From positions 186,001 through 250,000 of the forward strand of contig QKPN01000005.1 of the NCBI GenBank assembly GCA_003258405.1: 64,000 bases of DNA, written 5' to 3'. Origin of the DNA: Rhodobacteraceae bacterium DSL-40 (GTDB lineage Bacteria > Pseudomonadota > Alphaproteobacteria > Rhodobacterales > Rhodobacteraceae). Below, piece after piece: positions 53,086 to 62,598 of this stretch. The notes beneath the pieces are model-generated. The model made no database searches. It was not told the origin of the DNA and worked only from the letters and a program-made list of their open reading frames with translations. Both the position numbers and the translations under genes were made by a program. Numbering within the stretch: position 1 is the first letter of the stretch; each line of letters starts with the position of its first letter.

Positions 53086-53205
53086 TGCGTTTGAGGCCCT
53101 TCCGGCATTGAAGCTGCCGTCTTCCGGCCCGGGTTGCGGGTCTGCCCTTGCTCCGGTCTTCGCGCCCGCCTAGGGTGCGGCAAACGAGCAACTCCCGGAT
53201 CCCCC

Positions 53206-54993
53206 TTGAGCGAGCAATCCGAGCCCGCACCGTATCGCGTCCTCGCACGCAAATATCGCCCCGAGACCTTCGCCGACCTGATCGGCCAGGAGGCGATGGT
53301 ACGCACCCTCCGCAATGCCTTCGAGGCGGGCCGCATTGCGCATGCCTTCGTGCTGACCGGCGTGCGCGGGGTGGGCAAGACCACCACGGCCCGCATCCTC
53401 GCCAAGGGCCTCAACTGCACCGGACCGGATGGCACCGGCGGGCCGACCATCGAGCCTTGCGGTGTCTGCGAGAACTGCCGGGCGATCTCCGCGGGCCGAC
53501 ATGTCGATGTGCTCGAGATGGACGCGGCCTCCCGCACCGGCGTGGGCGACATCCGCGAGATCATCGACTCGGTCGCCTTCCGCGCGGCCTCGGCGCTCTA
53601 CAAGGTCTACATCATCGACGAAGTGCACATGCTCAGCACCTCGGCCTTCAACGCGCTCCTGAAGACGCTGGAGGAGCCGCCCGAGCATGTGAAGTTCATC
53701 TTCGCCACCACCGAGATCCGCAAGGTTCCCGTTACGGTGCTCTCCCGCTGCCAGCGTTTCGACCTGCGCCGGATCGAGCCCGAGGTGATGATGACGCATC
53801 TCTCCGGCATCGCGGCCAGGGAAGGCGCCGATGTTGCCGGGGACGCGCTGGCTCTCGTGACCCGTGCGGCCGACGGCTCGGTGCGCGATGCGCTCTCGCT
53901 CCTCGATCAGGCGATCGCCCACGGCGCGGGGGAGACGACTGCCGATCAGGTGCGCGCCATGCTGGGCCTTGCCGACCGTGGCCGGGTGCTCGACCTCTTC
54001 GAGAGCGTGATGACGGGCGATGCTCGCGCCGCGCTCGCCGAGCTTTCGGCGCAATATGCTGCGGGGGCCGATCCGCTCGCCATCCTGCGCGATCTGGCCG
54101 AAGTGACGCACTGGGTCTCCATGGTGCGGATCACGCCCGAGGCGGCGGACGATCCCACCATCGGCCCGGACGAGCGCGCCCGTGGCATCGAGTTCGCGGG
54201 CAAGCTCGGCATGCGCGCGCTCACCCGGATGTGGCAGATGCTGCTCAAGGCGCTCGACGAGGTCGCGACCGCTCCGAATGCAATGATGGCGGCCGAGATG
54301 GCGATCATCCGCCTCACCCATGTCGCGGATCTGCCGAGTCCCGAGGATCTCGTGCGCCGGCTGACCTCTGGCGAGGCGGGGCAGGGCGACGGGGCACAGC
54401 CCGGGCCGGCCGGCGGCGGTGGCCGCGGGACCCAGATGGCGGTCCGCGCCGGGGCCGTTTCCGCCCAGGCCGCGCAGCCGCGGGGGGAGGCGCGGCCCGT
54501 TCCCTCACAGGAGATCACGGCGCTTGCCCGCTACGCCACCTTCGACGATGTCGTGGCACTTATCCGCGCCCGGCGCGACATGAGCCTGCTCATGGAGGTC
54601 GAAACGGGCGTGCGGCTCGTCTCCTACACGCCCGGCCGCATTGAATTCGAGCCCTCTGACGTTGCCGAACCCGAGCTTGCCTCCCATATCGGCCAGAAGC
54701 TGCGGCTCTGGACCGGGGTGCGCTGGGGGCTCTCGGTCGTGAGCTCCGGCGGGGCGCCCACCATAGCCGAGACGCGCGCGGCCCATCGCGAGGATCTCTT
54801 TGCGAAGGCCGGCGAGCATCCGCTGGTGCTGGCGGCACTCGCGGCCTTTCCGGGCGCGAAGATCAAGGATGTCCGTCCGGCCGATGCGCTCGAAACCGGC
54901 GGGCAGCAGGAAGCTGAACGCGCCGCGCTCGATGCGGAGCTCGAAGAGGAAGACGATTGGGATCCCTTCGATCCCTTTGCAGAAGAGGAGTGA
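53206..54993 (+). CDS. dnaX: DNA polymerase III subunits gamma and tau
   Basis: DnaX is the ATPase that loads the sliding clamp. The 595-residue protein has YRVLARKYRPETFADLIGQ at the N-terminus, Walker A GVRGVGKTTT, the zinc-binding cysteines in NCTGPDGTGG...CGVCENC, and IIDEVHMLSTSAFNALLKTL. The C-terminal part (about 390-595) is the tau-specific region. I chose TTG 53206 because it gives the SEQ...YRVLARKYRP start of the family; upstream codons belong to the ndk-dnaX gap. No slippery frameshift heptamer is evident. It is followed by the ybaB-type gene after 3 bases, and recR. Confidence 0.95.
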   Translation: MSEQSEPAPYRVLARKYRPETFADLIGQEAMVRTLRNAFEAGRIAHAFVLTGVRGVGKTTTARILAKGLNCTGPDGTGGPTIEPCGVCENCRAISAGRHVDVLEMDAASRTGVGDIREIIDSVAFRAASALYKVYIIDEVHMLSTSAFNALLKTLEEPPEHVKFIFATTEIRKVPVTVLSRCQRFDLRRIEPEVMMTHLSGIAAREGADVAGDALALVTRAADGSVRDALSLLDQAIAHGAGETTADQVRAMLGLADRGRVLDLFESVMTGDARAALAELSAQYAAGADPLAILRDLAEVTHWVSMVRITPEAADDPTIGPDERARGIEFAGKLGMRALTRMWQMLLKALDEVATAPNAMMAAEMAIIRLTHVADLPSPEDLVRRLTSGEAGQGDGAQPGPAGGGGRGTQMAVRAGAVSAQAAQPRGEARPVPSQEITALARYATFDDVVALIRARRDMSLLMEVETGVRLVSYTPGRIEFEPSDVAEPELASHIGQKLRLWTGVRWGLSVVSSGGAPTIAETRAAHREDLFAKAGEHPLVLAALAAFPGAKIKDVRPADALETGGQQEAERAALDAELEEEDDWDPFDPFAEEE

Positions 54994-54996
54994 ACC

Positions 54997-55341
54997 ATGC
55001 TCAAGGGGCTGGGACAGCTGGGCGACATGGCCAAGCTGATGAAGCAGGCGCAGGAAATGCAGTCGAAGATGGCCGAGGCGCAGAACCGCCTCGACGAGAT
55101 CAAGGTGGTGGGCGAAGCCGGCGCCGGTCTCGTGAAGGTCACCGCCAACGCCAAGGGCGCGATCATGGGTATCGATATCGATCCCTCGCTCTTCAGCGCC
55201 GAGGACAAGGAAGTCGTCGAGGATCTGATCGTTGCCGCGATCCAGGACGCGCAGCTCCATGCCCAGACCGCGGCACAGGAAGAAATGGGCAAGGTCACCG
55301 AGGGGATGAACCTGCCTGCGGGAATGAAGCTCCCGTTCTGA
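54997..55341 (+). CDS. YbaB/EbfC family nucleoid-associated protein
   Basis: A 114-residue DNA-binding protein of the YbaB/EbfC family, [21 protein letters not shown] at the start and [23 protein letters not shown] in the core. It forms dimers that bind DNA loosely. The gene lies between dnaX (3 bases) and recR (19 bases), the standard dnaX-ybaB-recR order. Confidence 0.95.
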   Translation: MLKGLGQLGDMAKLMKQAQEMQSKMAEAQNRLDEIKVVGEAGAGLVKVTANAKGAIMGIDIDPSLFSAEDKEVVEDLIVAAIQDAQLHAQTAAQEEMGKVTEGMNLPAGMKLPF

Positions 55342-55360
55342 TCCGAAGGCGCGACAGGCG

Positions 55361-55966
55361 ATGACGGGCGAGGCGGATGGCGCCGCGATCGAGCGGCTGA
55401 TCGGGCTGATGGCGCGTCTGCCCGGCCTTGGGCCGCGCTCGGCGCGCCGGGCCGTGCTCGCGATGGTCCGCCGCCGCGCCGTGCTGCTCGATCCCCTGTC
55501 GGAGGCGCTCGCCGAGGTCGCCGCCACGGTGCGTGAATGTGCGACCTGCGGTAATATCTCGACAGCCGAGACCTGCGCGATCTGCCGCAATCCGGCCCGC
55601 GCCACCGGCGAGATCTGCGTCGTCGAGAACGTCGCCGACCTCTGGGCGATGGAACGTGGCGGGCTCTTCCGCGGCCGCTATCATGTGCTGGGCGGGGTGC
55701 TTTCAGCTCTCGACGGCACGGGACCCGAGGCGCTGCGCATTCCCGATCTGGTCCGGCGGGCGGGCGAGGAGGGCACGCGCGAGGTGATCCTCGCGCTCAA
55801 TGCCACCGTCGATGGCCAGACCACCGCCCATTACATTGCCGACCAGCTGGAACCGCTTGGCATCCGCCTGACCTCTCTGGCGCAGGGGGTGCCGGTCGGC
55901 GGCGAACTCGACTATCTCGACGACGGCACGATTGGCGCAGCCCTTCTCGCCCGCAAGACGCTCTGA
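55361..55966 (+). CDS. recR: Recombination protein RecR
   Basis: RecR works with RecF and RecO to load RecA on gapped DNA. The 201-residue protein has a helix-hairpin-helix segment ([17 protein letters not shown]), a four-cysteine zinc finger ([16 protein letters not shown]), and a Toprim domain ([18 protein letters not shown]). It is the last gene of the dnaX operon and ends 10 bases from the convergent pqiC. Confidence 0.97.
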   Translation: MTGEADGAAIERLIGLMARLPGLGPRSARRAVLAMVRRRAVLLDPLSEALAEVAATVRECATCGNISTAETCAICRNPARATGEICVVENVADLWAMERGGLFRGRYHVLGGVLSALDGTGPEALRIPDLVRRAGEEGTREVILALNATVDGQTTAHYIADQLEPLGIRLTSLAQGVPVGGELDYLDDGTIGAALLARKTL

Positions 55967-55976
55967 GCCCGCCTGC

Positions 55977-56570
55977 TCAGGAAGCGGGTGCGCTCCGCCC
56001 GGCGATGCGTGCGGCAATCTGATCGGCGAGTGTCTCGATCGCGCGGGCATGGGCGGCGGCAAGCCCGCCATAGCCCGCGCCCTGCGGCGGCACGTTGATC
56101 CGAAAGCGCTCCGAGGCGAAGATGCTCCCCGTGCTCGAACGCACGATGAAATACTGCCCCTCGAAATCGACCCCGCCGCCTTCGGAACCGATGAGGCGAT
56201 CGGCGGCGACATCCACCCGCAGGTCCGGATCCGTGCTGAAACCGGGCCAGGGATCGGGCGTCACCTGGGTGCCAAGCCGCGCGGCAAGCGCTGCGGCGAG
56301 ATGCCGGGTGAGGGCCCGGCGCGGTTCGTCCGCCCAGCTTACGCCACGCTCCAGCTTGAGCGCGCCGTTTTCCTGCAGCGCCGCGATCTCCAGCGCATCG
56401 GCATAGCTCGGCAGGCTGATTTCCGTCACCACGATGCCCGAGACGGGCGCGGGATACTGTACCGGGGGCCGCGCTTGGGCGGGCAGCATGTAATAATCCG
56501 GACCGGAGCCGCAGGCTGACAGAAGCAGCGCGAGCGCGGTCATGGCTGAGCCGAGCCTCATGAGACCCAT
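55977..56570 (-). CDS. pqiC: PqiC-like outer-membrane lipoprotein of a Pqi lipid-transport system
   Basis: A 197-residue lipoprotein: signal peptide with lipobox LLLSAC (Cys20), then an ABC-transport-auxiliary domain with GPDYYMLPAQARPP and VVTEISLPSYADALEIA. PqiC sits in the outer membrane and joins PqiB's tunnel. It follows pqiB by 4 bases in the same transcript. Confidence 0.87.
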   Translation of the reverse strand: MGLMRLGSAMTALALLLSACGSGPDYYMLPAQARPPVQYPAPVSGIVVTEISLPSYADALEIAALQENGALKLERGVSWADEPRRALTRHLAAALAARLGTQVTPDPWPGFSTDPDLRVDVAADRLIGSEGGGVDFEGQYFIVRSSTGSIFASERFRINVPPQGAGYGGLAAAHARAIETLADQIAARIAGRSAPAS

Positions 56571-56574
56571 CCGG

Positions 56575-58647
56575 TCACCTCCCGAAAAGCAGTGAATTGG
56601 GCTGGCGCTCCAGCGCGGTCGCGAGCGACTGAACCGAACGTGCCGCCGCGCGTACCTCGTTCAGAAGCGCCAGCGTATCGCGATTGAGCGAGGAATTCGG
56701 TCCGACGGTGGCAAGCGTCTGATCCGCCCGGAGCGCCACCTGATTGAGCCGATCGACCAGCGCGGGGAGCTCGGCCGCCGCCGCCGCGATCGCATTCGCC
56801 GCATCGCTCGCCGAGGCCAGCGTTGCGTTCACATTCTTCACCGTGCCGCCCTCGCGCAGCTCGGCAAGCGTGAGCTCGAGCTCGCGCAGCGCATCGGCAA
56901 GCCGCGGCGGCAGATCCGCCATGCCGCTGCTGCCCAGAAGCCCGTTGGCGGTGTTCACGAGGCCGTCGGCCGAGCTCACCAGCTCGTCGAGGGGGAGGCT
57001 GTTGGCCTTGTCCGTGAGCGTGCGCACCGATGTGATGAGCGCCGGCAGGCCTTCGCTCGCGGTGTTGACATTGCTCATCGCCAGATCGGCCTCCTGCATC
57101 AGGGTTTCGAGCCTGTCGGCGATCTGCGCCGCCGCGATCTGGTCGGTCACGTTGCGGAGCGAGGCGAGGGCCGCGTTGACGTTGTCGATGGCGCCGCTGT
57201 TGCGCAGATCGGCAATCATTCCGCCGATATTGCCCGGTGCGGCCTTGAATTCCGGATCGGTGACGAGCGCGTTGATATTGCCGATCAGCGTCATCACGCT
57301 TTCCATCACGTCGTCGATTGGCAGCGAGGCGACCTTTTCCATCACGTCCTGGGCAGAGGTGAGCAGATCGGCTTCATCGGTGTGGACGGTCGGCATGACC
57401 GGAACGCCATCGATCTTCTCGCCGAATTCGGCCGGCGGCGCGTCGGGTGCATCGATGAGGTCGACGTAGAGCGAGGGGCTGATGAGACCTGCGCGCGCGA
57501 GCTTTGCGCGCAGCCCGCGCTTCACGCCCGCGGCGACCATGTCGAGCAGTTCCTTCTCGGCGGCGGCATCGGTCGCATTGATGCCGATCCGGTTCGGCAT
57601 GACCTCGAAACTCGTCAGCAGGTCGACGCCCGGGCCGCCATCAGGCCGCTCGACGGTCCTGGCGGTGAGCCCGATCACCTTGCCCACGGGGATCCCGCGG
57701 TACCTCACATCGGCGCCGGCCTCGAGCCCGCTCACCGAGCCGTCGAAGATCGCGACGAACTCCACAGGTGGCGCCGCGCCCTCGTCCTGGGTGACGACCG
57801 ACGAGCGTGCCGCGCTTTCGGATGCGTAGAGCTGGTAGACGTGCTCCTGCTCCACCGGCGTGCCGCCGGAATTCACTGTGTCGAACGAGACGCCACCCTG
57901 GATGAGCGAGGCGAGGCTGTCGACACGCAGCGAAGCGCCCGCAGTGCTGAGATCGATCGAGAAGCCGGAGGCGTTCCAGAACCGGGTCAGATTCGTCAGG
58001 CGCTTGTCGTTGGGCGCACGGATGAAGGCCGAGACCATCACGTCGCCCGCCTGGGTCAGCTCCACCGCCTCGATGGTGCCGACCGGGATCTGCTTGAAGA
58101 GGATCGGTGCGCCGACCGAGAGCGATCCGCCGTTGGGCGCGCGCAGCTTGATATGCAGGCCGGGGGCGTCGAGCGGCGTCTGCGGCGGGCTCTTGAGCGC
58201 GGTGAACTTGGTCTTGCGCTCGCCCTTCTCGGCGTTCCACGAACCCTCGATATAGACCCCGGAAAGCACAGTACTGAGGCCCGAGATGCCCTGCGGCCCG
58301 ACCTGGGCCTTCACCAGCCAGAATTTTGCATCATCGCCGACATATTCGGCGATGTCCTTGTCGAGGCGTACAATGGCCACGACCTTGCTCAGATCGTCGG
58401 TGAAATTCACCGTCTCGACCGTGCCCACGTCGTAATCCTTGAAGCGGAGCTTCGTCTCGCCGGCGACCATGCCACTGGCGGAATCGAACAGGATCTCGAT
58501 GAGCGGCCCGCGCGAGCTGTAGGAGCGCCAGGCGACGCTGAGCGAAATCACGAGGGCCAGAAGCGGCACCAGCCAGGTCGCGGAGAACCGGGGCATCCGC
58601 CGCCGGCCGGCCTCGACCTTCGGCTGGGAAGGAGTTGGCTCAGTCAT
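56575..58647 (-). CDS. pqiB: PqiB-like MCE intermembrane lipid-transport protein
   Basis: A 690-residue protein with one N-terminal transmembrane helix (about 25-45) and three MCE domains in series (GPLIEILFDSASGMVAGETKLRF, GLHIKLRAPNGGSLSVGAPILF, and FVAIFDGSVSGLEAGADVRYRG), followed by about 250 residues of coiled-coil needle. Such proteins bridge inner and outer membranes and carry lipids. ATG 58647 overlaps the end of the pqiA C-half gene by 8 bases, so the operon is tightly coupled. Confidence 0.92.
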   Translation of the reverse strand: MTEPTPSQPKVEAGRRRMPRFSATWLVPLLALVISLSVAWRSYSSRGPLIEILFDSASGMVAGETKLRFKDYDVGTVETVNFTDDLSKVVAIVRLDKDIAEYVGDDAKFWLVKAQVGPQGISGLSTVLSGVYIEGSWNAEKGERKTKFTALKSPPQTPLDAPGLHIKLRAPNGGSLSVGAPILFKQIPVGTIEAVELTQAGDVMVSAFIRAPNDKRLTNLTRFWNASGFSIDLSTAGASLRVDSLASLIQGGVSFDTVNSGGTPVEQEHVYQLYASESAARSSVVTQDEGAAPPVEFVAIFDGSVSGLEAGADVRYRGIPVGKVIGLTARTVERPDGGPGVDLLTSFEVMPNRIGINATDAAAEKELLDMVAAGVKRGLRAKLARAGLISPSLYVDLIDAPDAPPAEFGEKIDGVPVMPTVHTDEADLLTSAQDVMEKVASLPIDDVMESVMTLIGNINALVTDPEFKAAPGNIGGMIADLRNSGAIDNVNAALASLRNVTDQIAAAQIADRLETLMQEADLAMSNVNTASEGLPALITSVRTLTDKANSLPLDELVSSADGLVNTANGLLGSSGMADLPPRLADALRELELTLAELREGGTVKNVNATLASASDAANAIAAAAAELPALVDRLNQVALRADQTLATVGPNSSLNRDTLALLNEVRAAARSVQSLATALERQPNSLLFGR

Positions 58648-59284
58648 GTGGTGCCCCGTCAGGTTCGGCATCGTCCCAAATCAACCTAGGATCGAGCGAT
58701 AGCGCGGATATCATTGTGAAGGCAACAGAAAGGGCGAAGAACACTGCGGCCGTGCCCGGCTTGAAGGCCATGACGAAGCCGAGATTGACAAGCGCCGTGA
58801 GGATCGCGACCACGAAGACGTCCACCATCGACCAGCGGCCGATGAACTCTACGACTTCATAGAGCACGGTGCGCTGGTGAAACGAGAGATGGCTGTGCCG
58901 GCCGATCGAGATCGCGAGATAGGCGACCGCCAGAAACTTGCCCACCGGGATCATCACCGAGGCGAGAAAGACGATGCCGCCGACAAGATAGGCGCCGTGA
59001 TGCACCAGATCGATGACCCCGCCGACAATCGTCGAGTCGGTTGCCCGCCCGAGGAACTGGGTGCGGAGCATGGGGTAGAGATTCGCCGGGATATAGGCGA
59101 TGAGACCGGCAAACCACCAGGCCCAGACGCGCTCGAGACTGCCGGGCCGCCGTCCGTGCAGCGCGTTGCCACAGCGCGGGCACGTCTCGACGCCCGGCGT
59201 GCTCACCGCGCCGCAGGCCCCGCATCCGGCGAGACCGGCTGCGCGGGCGGTCAGGACCGGCTCTTCTGATCGATCATGCGCCAT
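58640..59284 (-). CDS. PqiA-like protein, C-terminal-half homologue
   Basis: A 214-residue protein with one zinc-ribbon (CGACGAVSTPGVETCPRCG) and four membrane helices (AWWFAGLIAYIPANLYPML, then IVFLASVMIPVGKFLAVAYL and others). It corresponds to one half of E. coli PqiA, which has two such units in one chain. It overlaps the other half-gene by 34 bases and pqiB by 8. The two probably form a heterodimer. Confidence 0.87.
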   Translation of the reverse strand: MAHDRSEEPVLTARAAGLAGCGACGAVSTPGVETCPRCGNALHGRRPGSLERVWAWWFAGLIAYIPANLYPMLRTQFLGRATDSTIVGGVIDLVHHGAYLVGGIVFLASVMIPVGKFLAVAYLAISIGRHSHLSFHQRTVLYEVVEFIGRWSMVDVFVVAILTALVNLGFVMAFKPGTAAVFFALSVAFTMISALSLDPRLIWDDAEPDGAPHD

Positions 59285-59904
59285 ATGGTCTTTTCACAAA
59301 AGGTCGAAGCCTCGAGTGCCACGATCATCACGATCAGGGCAAGCTCCCAGAACGCCGGGCCGAGCCCGACACGGGCGAGCCCGCCGATCTTCACCAGCGC
59401 AACCACGCAGCCGACCATGAAGACCTCGGCCATCGACCAGGGACGGAGATGCCCCGCGAGTCGGAAGGCGGCCTTCGTGCCGGGCAGCAGCCGCAGCCCG
59501 AGCCGCAGCGGCAGCAGCGCGTAGGCCAGAGCCACCGCCCGCGTGACCGGCAGCACGATGATGAGCAGGATAAGAACGAAGGCGAGCGGCGCTGTGAAGC
59601 CGCTGTCAAAGGCAAAGGCGGTCTGAAGAAGCGTCGTCGCGCTGCTGAGCCCGGAGGCGGAGATCTGGAGGAACGGGAAGAAGAGCGCCGAGAGTACCAG
59701 GATCACCATGGCGAAGGAGCTCGCGAGGATGCGGTCGAGGGCCTTGCCCGGCGAGCGCAGCAGGGTTGCGCCGCAGCGGGTGCAGCGCAGGCGCCCGCCC
59801 TCGGGAATCTCCTTCACCTCGTGCAGCGCGTCGCAGACAGTACAGGCAATGATTTCCGGGGCTCCCGCGTCGAGCAGACGCGAGGCCGTATCAACAGGTT
59901 GCAT
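59251..59904 (-). CDS. PqiA-like protein, N-terminal-half homologue
   Basis: A 217-residue protein with a zinc-ribbon (CTVCDALHEVKEIPEGGRLRCTRC) and four membrane helices (ILASSFAMVILVLSALFFPF onward). It is the first gene of the pqi operon and the partner of the overlapping half-gene downstream. The C-terminal RPWSMAEVFMVGC segment is shared with the other half, as expected of a duplication. Confidence 0.87.
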   Translation of the reverse strand: MQPVDTASRLLDAGAPEIIACTVCDALHEVKEIPEGGRLRCTRCGATLLRSPGKALDRILASSFAMVILVLSALFFPFLQISASGLSSATTLLQTAFAFDSGFTAPLAFVLILLIIVLPVTRAVALAYALLPLRLGLRLLPGTKAAFRLAGHLRPWSMAEVFMVGCVVALVKIGGLARVGLGPAFWELALIVMIVALEASTFCEKTIWRMIDQKSRS

Positions 59905-59946
59905 GCGAATGCGGGGCTCGGGCGGTGGAATGGGGGAGGGGGCCTG

Positions 59947-60801
59947 TCATCCCGGCGACATACCCCGGAGCTTTTCCGAGCGTCGCCGCAGCAGCTCGAG
60001 CGTGGTGAGCAGCAGAACGGAGATCCCGACCAGGATCGTCGCGACCGCAAGAATGGTCGGCGAGATCTGCTCTCGGAGGCCGATGAACATCTGCCAGGGC
60101 AGGGTCTTCTGCTGTGCCGAGCCCACGAAGAGCACCACGACCACCTCGTCGAAGGAGGTGATGAAGGCAAAGAGCGCTCCCGAGATCACGCCGGGCAGGA
60201 TGAGCGGCATCTGCACCTTGAAGAAGGTCCGGACCGGATTTGCGCCGAGATTGGCGGCGGCGCGCACGAGGCTGCGGTCGAAACCCACCAGCGTCGCCGT
60301 CACCGTGATGATCACGAAGGGAATGCCGAGCGCGGCATGGGCGAGCACCACGCCGAGATAGGTGCCCTGGATGCCGAGGCGCGAGTAGAAGAAATACATC
60401 CCGGCCGCCGAGATGATGAGCGGCACGATCATCGGCGAGATGAGGATCGCCATGATCGCGCCGCGGAACGGCACATGCGGCTGGCTGAGCCCGATCGCGG
60501 CGACGGTGCCGAGCACCACCGCGATCAACGTCGCCACCGGCGCGATGCGCACCGAGTTCCAGAGCGCCTGCTGCCAGTCCGAATTGGTGAAGAAGTCCTG
60601 GTAGTGCTTCAGAGAATAGGCGTCCGGATCGAGCGCCAGCATTCCCTTGGTGAAGGTGAAGAAGTCCTCTGCATTGAAGCTCAGCGGTATGATCACGAGG
60701 ATCGGCACGATGAGGAAGAACAGGATCGCGACGCAGATCGCGCGGAAGCTCCAGTACCAGAGCCGCTGTCCGGTGGAGGCGTAGGGGGGTAGGCCAGCCA
60801 T
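59947..60801 (-). CDS. Polyamine-type ABC transporter permease (PotC type)
   Basis: A 284-residue permease with six membrane helices. The EAA loop is VRAAANLGANPVRTFFKVQMPLILPGVIS, which docks on the ATPase. Related systems import spermidine/putrescine or other small amines and amino-acid derivatives. The gene follows potB by 14 bases and is the last gene of the transporter operon. Confidence 0.86.
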   Translation of the reverse strand: MAGLPPYASTGQRLWYWSFRAICVAILFFLIVPILVIIPLSFNAEDFFTFTKGMLALDPDAYSLKHYQDFFTNSDWQQALWNSVRIAPVATLIAVVLGTVAAIGLSQPHVPFRGAIMAILISPMIVPLIISAAGMYFFYSRLGIQGTYLGVVLAHAALGIPFVIITVTATLVGFDRSLVRAAANLGANPVRTFFKVQMPLILPGVISGALFAFITSFDEVVVVLFVGSAQQKTLPWQMFIGLREQISPTILAVATILVGISVLLLTTLELLRRRSEKLRGMSPG

Positions 60802-60815
60802 GATCGCGTTCCTCC

Positions 60816-62483
60816 TTAACCGAGCTTCACGTTGTCGATGCCGACGATCTTGTCATAGATCCAGTAGAGTGCCAGCACCACCACGAGCAGCATTGTCGCG
60901 AGTGCGGCCGCGAGGCCCCAGTTGAGCGAGGTCGAGATGTGGTAGGCGATGCGGTTCGAGATGAAGATGCCGCTCGTGCCGCCGACCAGTTCCGGGGTGA
61001 TGTAGTAGCCGATCGAGAGGATGAAGACGAGGATCGCGCCCGCGCCCATCCCCGGCACCGTCTGTGGGAAGTAGACGCGCCAGAACGCCGTCCAGTCGGT
61101 TGCGCCGAGCGAGCGGGCGGCGCGCATGTAGGAGGGCGGGATCGTCTTCATCACCGAGTAGAGCGGCAGGATCATGAACGGCAGCAGGATATGCGTCATC
61201 GCGATGATCGTGCCAGTGGCGTTGTTGATCATCACCAGCCGCCCGGAATTCGAGATGATCCCGGCCCAGACCAGCAGATCGTTGATGATCCCCTGTTGCT
61301 GGAGCAGAATCTTCCAGGATGCCGTGCGCACAAGCAACGAGGTCCAGAACGGCAGCAGCACGAGGATCATGATGAGGTTCGAGGTTCGGAGCGGCAGGGT
61401 CGCCAGCAGGAAGGCGATCGGATAGCCGAGCAGGAAGCAGAGGAAGGTGATCGCGAGGCTCAGCGCCATCGTGCGGAGGAAGAGCTTGATGTAGATCCGC
61501 TGCTTCTCCGGCTTGAGCTCCGGCCCCTCTGGCGTCTTCTGCATGTCGATGGCGTTGAGCAGGTAGCCGTTTGTATACTCGCCGGAGTAGAGCTTCAGCG
61601 TCTGCCAGTTGCTCTCCTGGCCCCAGCCCTCGTCGATGTCGATCATGGCCTGACGGTAGTCGATCACCGGAAGCTGGCCCGCCTGAAGCGCAGCAGCCTT
61701 GAGCACCTCGGCGCCCGGCCCGGAATAGGCGGCGATCGCCGAAGGGTCGGCGGCCTCGAGATCGAGCCCGAGTGCGGCATAGACCGATTCCCAAGGCTCC
61801 TCCTCGGCGACGACGTCGTTCTTGTCCTTCACGGTATAGACCGCAAAGGCGGTGTATTCGCGGGTCGTGCGCGGCAGAAGCTCGGCCATTGTGGCCGAGG
61901 GCACGAAGCCGATGTCGCCGCCCGTATCGATGCCCGTAAGCTTGGCGACGCGATTGCGTTCGGCGCCGAGCACGTCGCGCGCTGCGTCGTCATCGCCCTG
62001 AGCCGACATCAGCCGGAACCAGAAGCCCGCATCCTCCCAGGAGGGGTCGAACCCTGCGAAGACGTCCTGATATTGCTCGCCCAGATCATCGAGGCGGCGG
62101 CCGGTGGAGCGGAAGAGAGAGGAAATGCCGGGGCGCTCGTAGTTGAGGCGCGATCCGAGGCGAGAGTGCTGCTTGGCCTCCGCGGCAAGAAAAAGATCGA
62201 AATAGAGCGCCTGGAACGTGGCCTCGTCCGGCAGGTTGCCGCTTTCGGAATCCCACTCTGACAGATCCTTCACGGTGTCTGGCAGGGTATCGGGTACGAT
62301 CTGGTTCTCGACCGAGCGGAACAGCATGTCGCCGATCGGCAAGAGGAAACTCAGAAGGATGAAGAGCAGCAACGGCGCGATGAGCAGGAGCGCGCGGAGC
62401 TTCTGCGCCCTCAGGGCGCGCTGAAGACTCTTCTTGAGCGGCCTGCCATCGGCGGCAAGCATCGGTGCGTTGGCTTCGGACAC
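60816..62483 (-). CDS. Polyamine-type ABC transporter permease with large periplasmic insert (PotB type)
   Basis: A 555-residue permease, almost twice the usual 290. The first membrane helix (about 31-52, LLLIAPLLLFILLSFLLPIG) is separated from the second (about 335-360, LFLRTMALSLAITFLCFLLG) by about 280 residues predicted to face the periplasm. The remaining helices and EAA loop (ARSLGATDWTAFWRVYFPQTVPG) are normal. The start is GTG 62483. The insert may bind substrate or the binding protein; similar long forms exist in other alphaproteobacteria. Confidence 0.86.
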   Translation of the reverse strand: MSEANAPMLAADGRPLKKSLQRALRAQKLRALLLIAPLLLFILLSFLLPIGDMLFRSVENQIVPDTLPDTVKDLSEWDSESGNLPDEATFQALYFDLFLAAEAKQHSRLGSRLNYERPGISSLFRSTGRRLDDLGEQYQDVFAGFDPSWEDAGFWFRLMSAQGDDDAARDVLGAERNRVAKLTGIDTGGDIGFVPSATMAELLPRTTREYTAFAVYTVKDKNDVVAEEEPWESVYAALGLDLEAADPSAIAAYSGPGAEVLKAAALQAGQLPVIDYRQAMIDIDEGWGQESNWQTLKLYSGEYTNGYLLNAIDMQKTPEGPELKPEKQRIYIKLFLRTMALSLAITFLCFLLGYPIAFLLATLPLRTSNLIMILVLLPFWTSLLVRTASWKILLQQQGIINDLLVWAGIISNSGRLVMINNATGTIIAMTHILLPFMILPLYSVMKTIPPSYMRAARSLGATDWTAFWRVYFPQTVPGMGAGAILVFILSIGYYITPELVGGTSGIFISNRIAYHISTSLNWGLAAALATMLLVVVLALYWIYDKIVGIDNVKLG

Positions 62484-62512
62484 GGGCGGCGCGCTCCCTT
62501 CGCTGGGGCAGG

Positions 62513-62538
62513 AGCCGGGTCCAACGGTGGTCCCGGCT
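62513..62538 (-). repeat. Hairpin upstream of the potB-type gene
   Basis: AGCCGGG (62513-62519) and CCCGGCT (62532-62538) are perfect inverted copies with a 12-base loop, in the 115-base gap between the binding-protein gene and the permease gene. Confidence 0.45.
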
Positions 62539-62551
62539 GAACTGGTCGGAT

Positions 62552-62586
62552 GGCCGGCGGCCTGCCGCGCGGGCGGGCCGCTGGCC
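62552..62586 (-). terminator. Hairpin after the potD-type gene
   Basis: Positions 62552-62566 pair with 62572-62586 around a 5-base loop; in the leftward transcript 13 of 15 positions pair. It begins 12 bases beyond the binding-protein stop codon. It probably lowers read-through into the permease genes or protects the binding-protein message. Confidence 0.55.
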
Positions 62587-62598
62587 GGAGTGTCGCCC

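Noticed and set aside
53134-53205. Upstream extension of dnaX to a GTG-type start
   Set aside because: It adds a Cys/Arg-rich stretch foreign to the family; TTG 53206 restores the expected N-terminus.
59449-60792. 447-codon rightward frame opposite pqiA and potC
   Set aside because: Charged, low-complexity translation antisense to two membrane-protein genes; a shadow of their hydrophobic codons.
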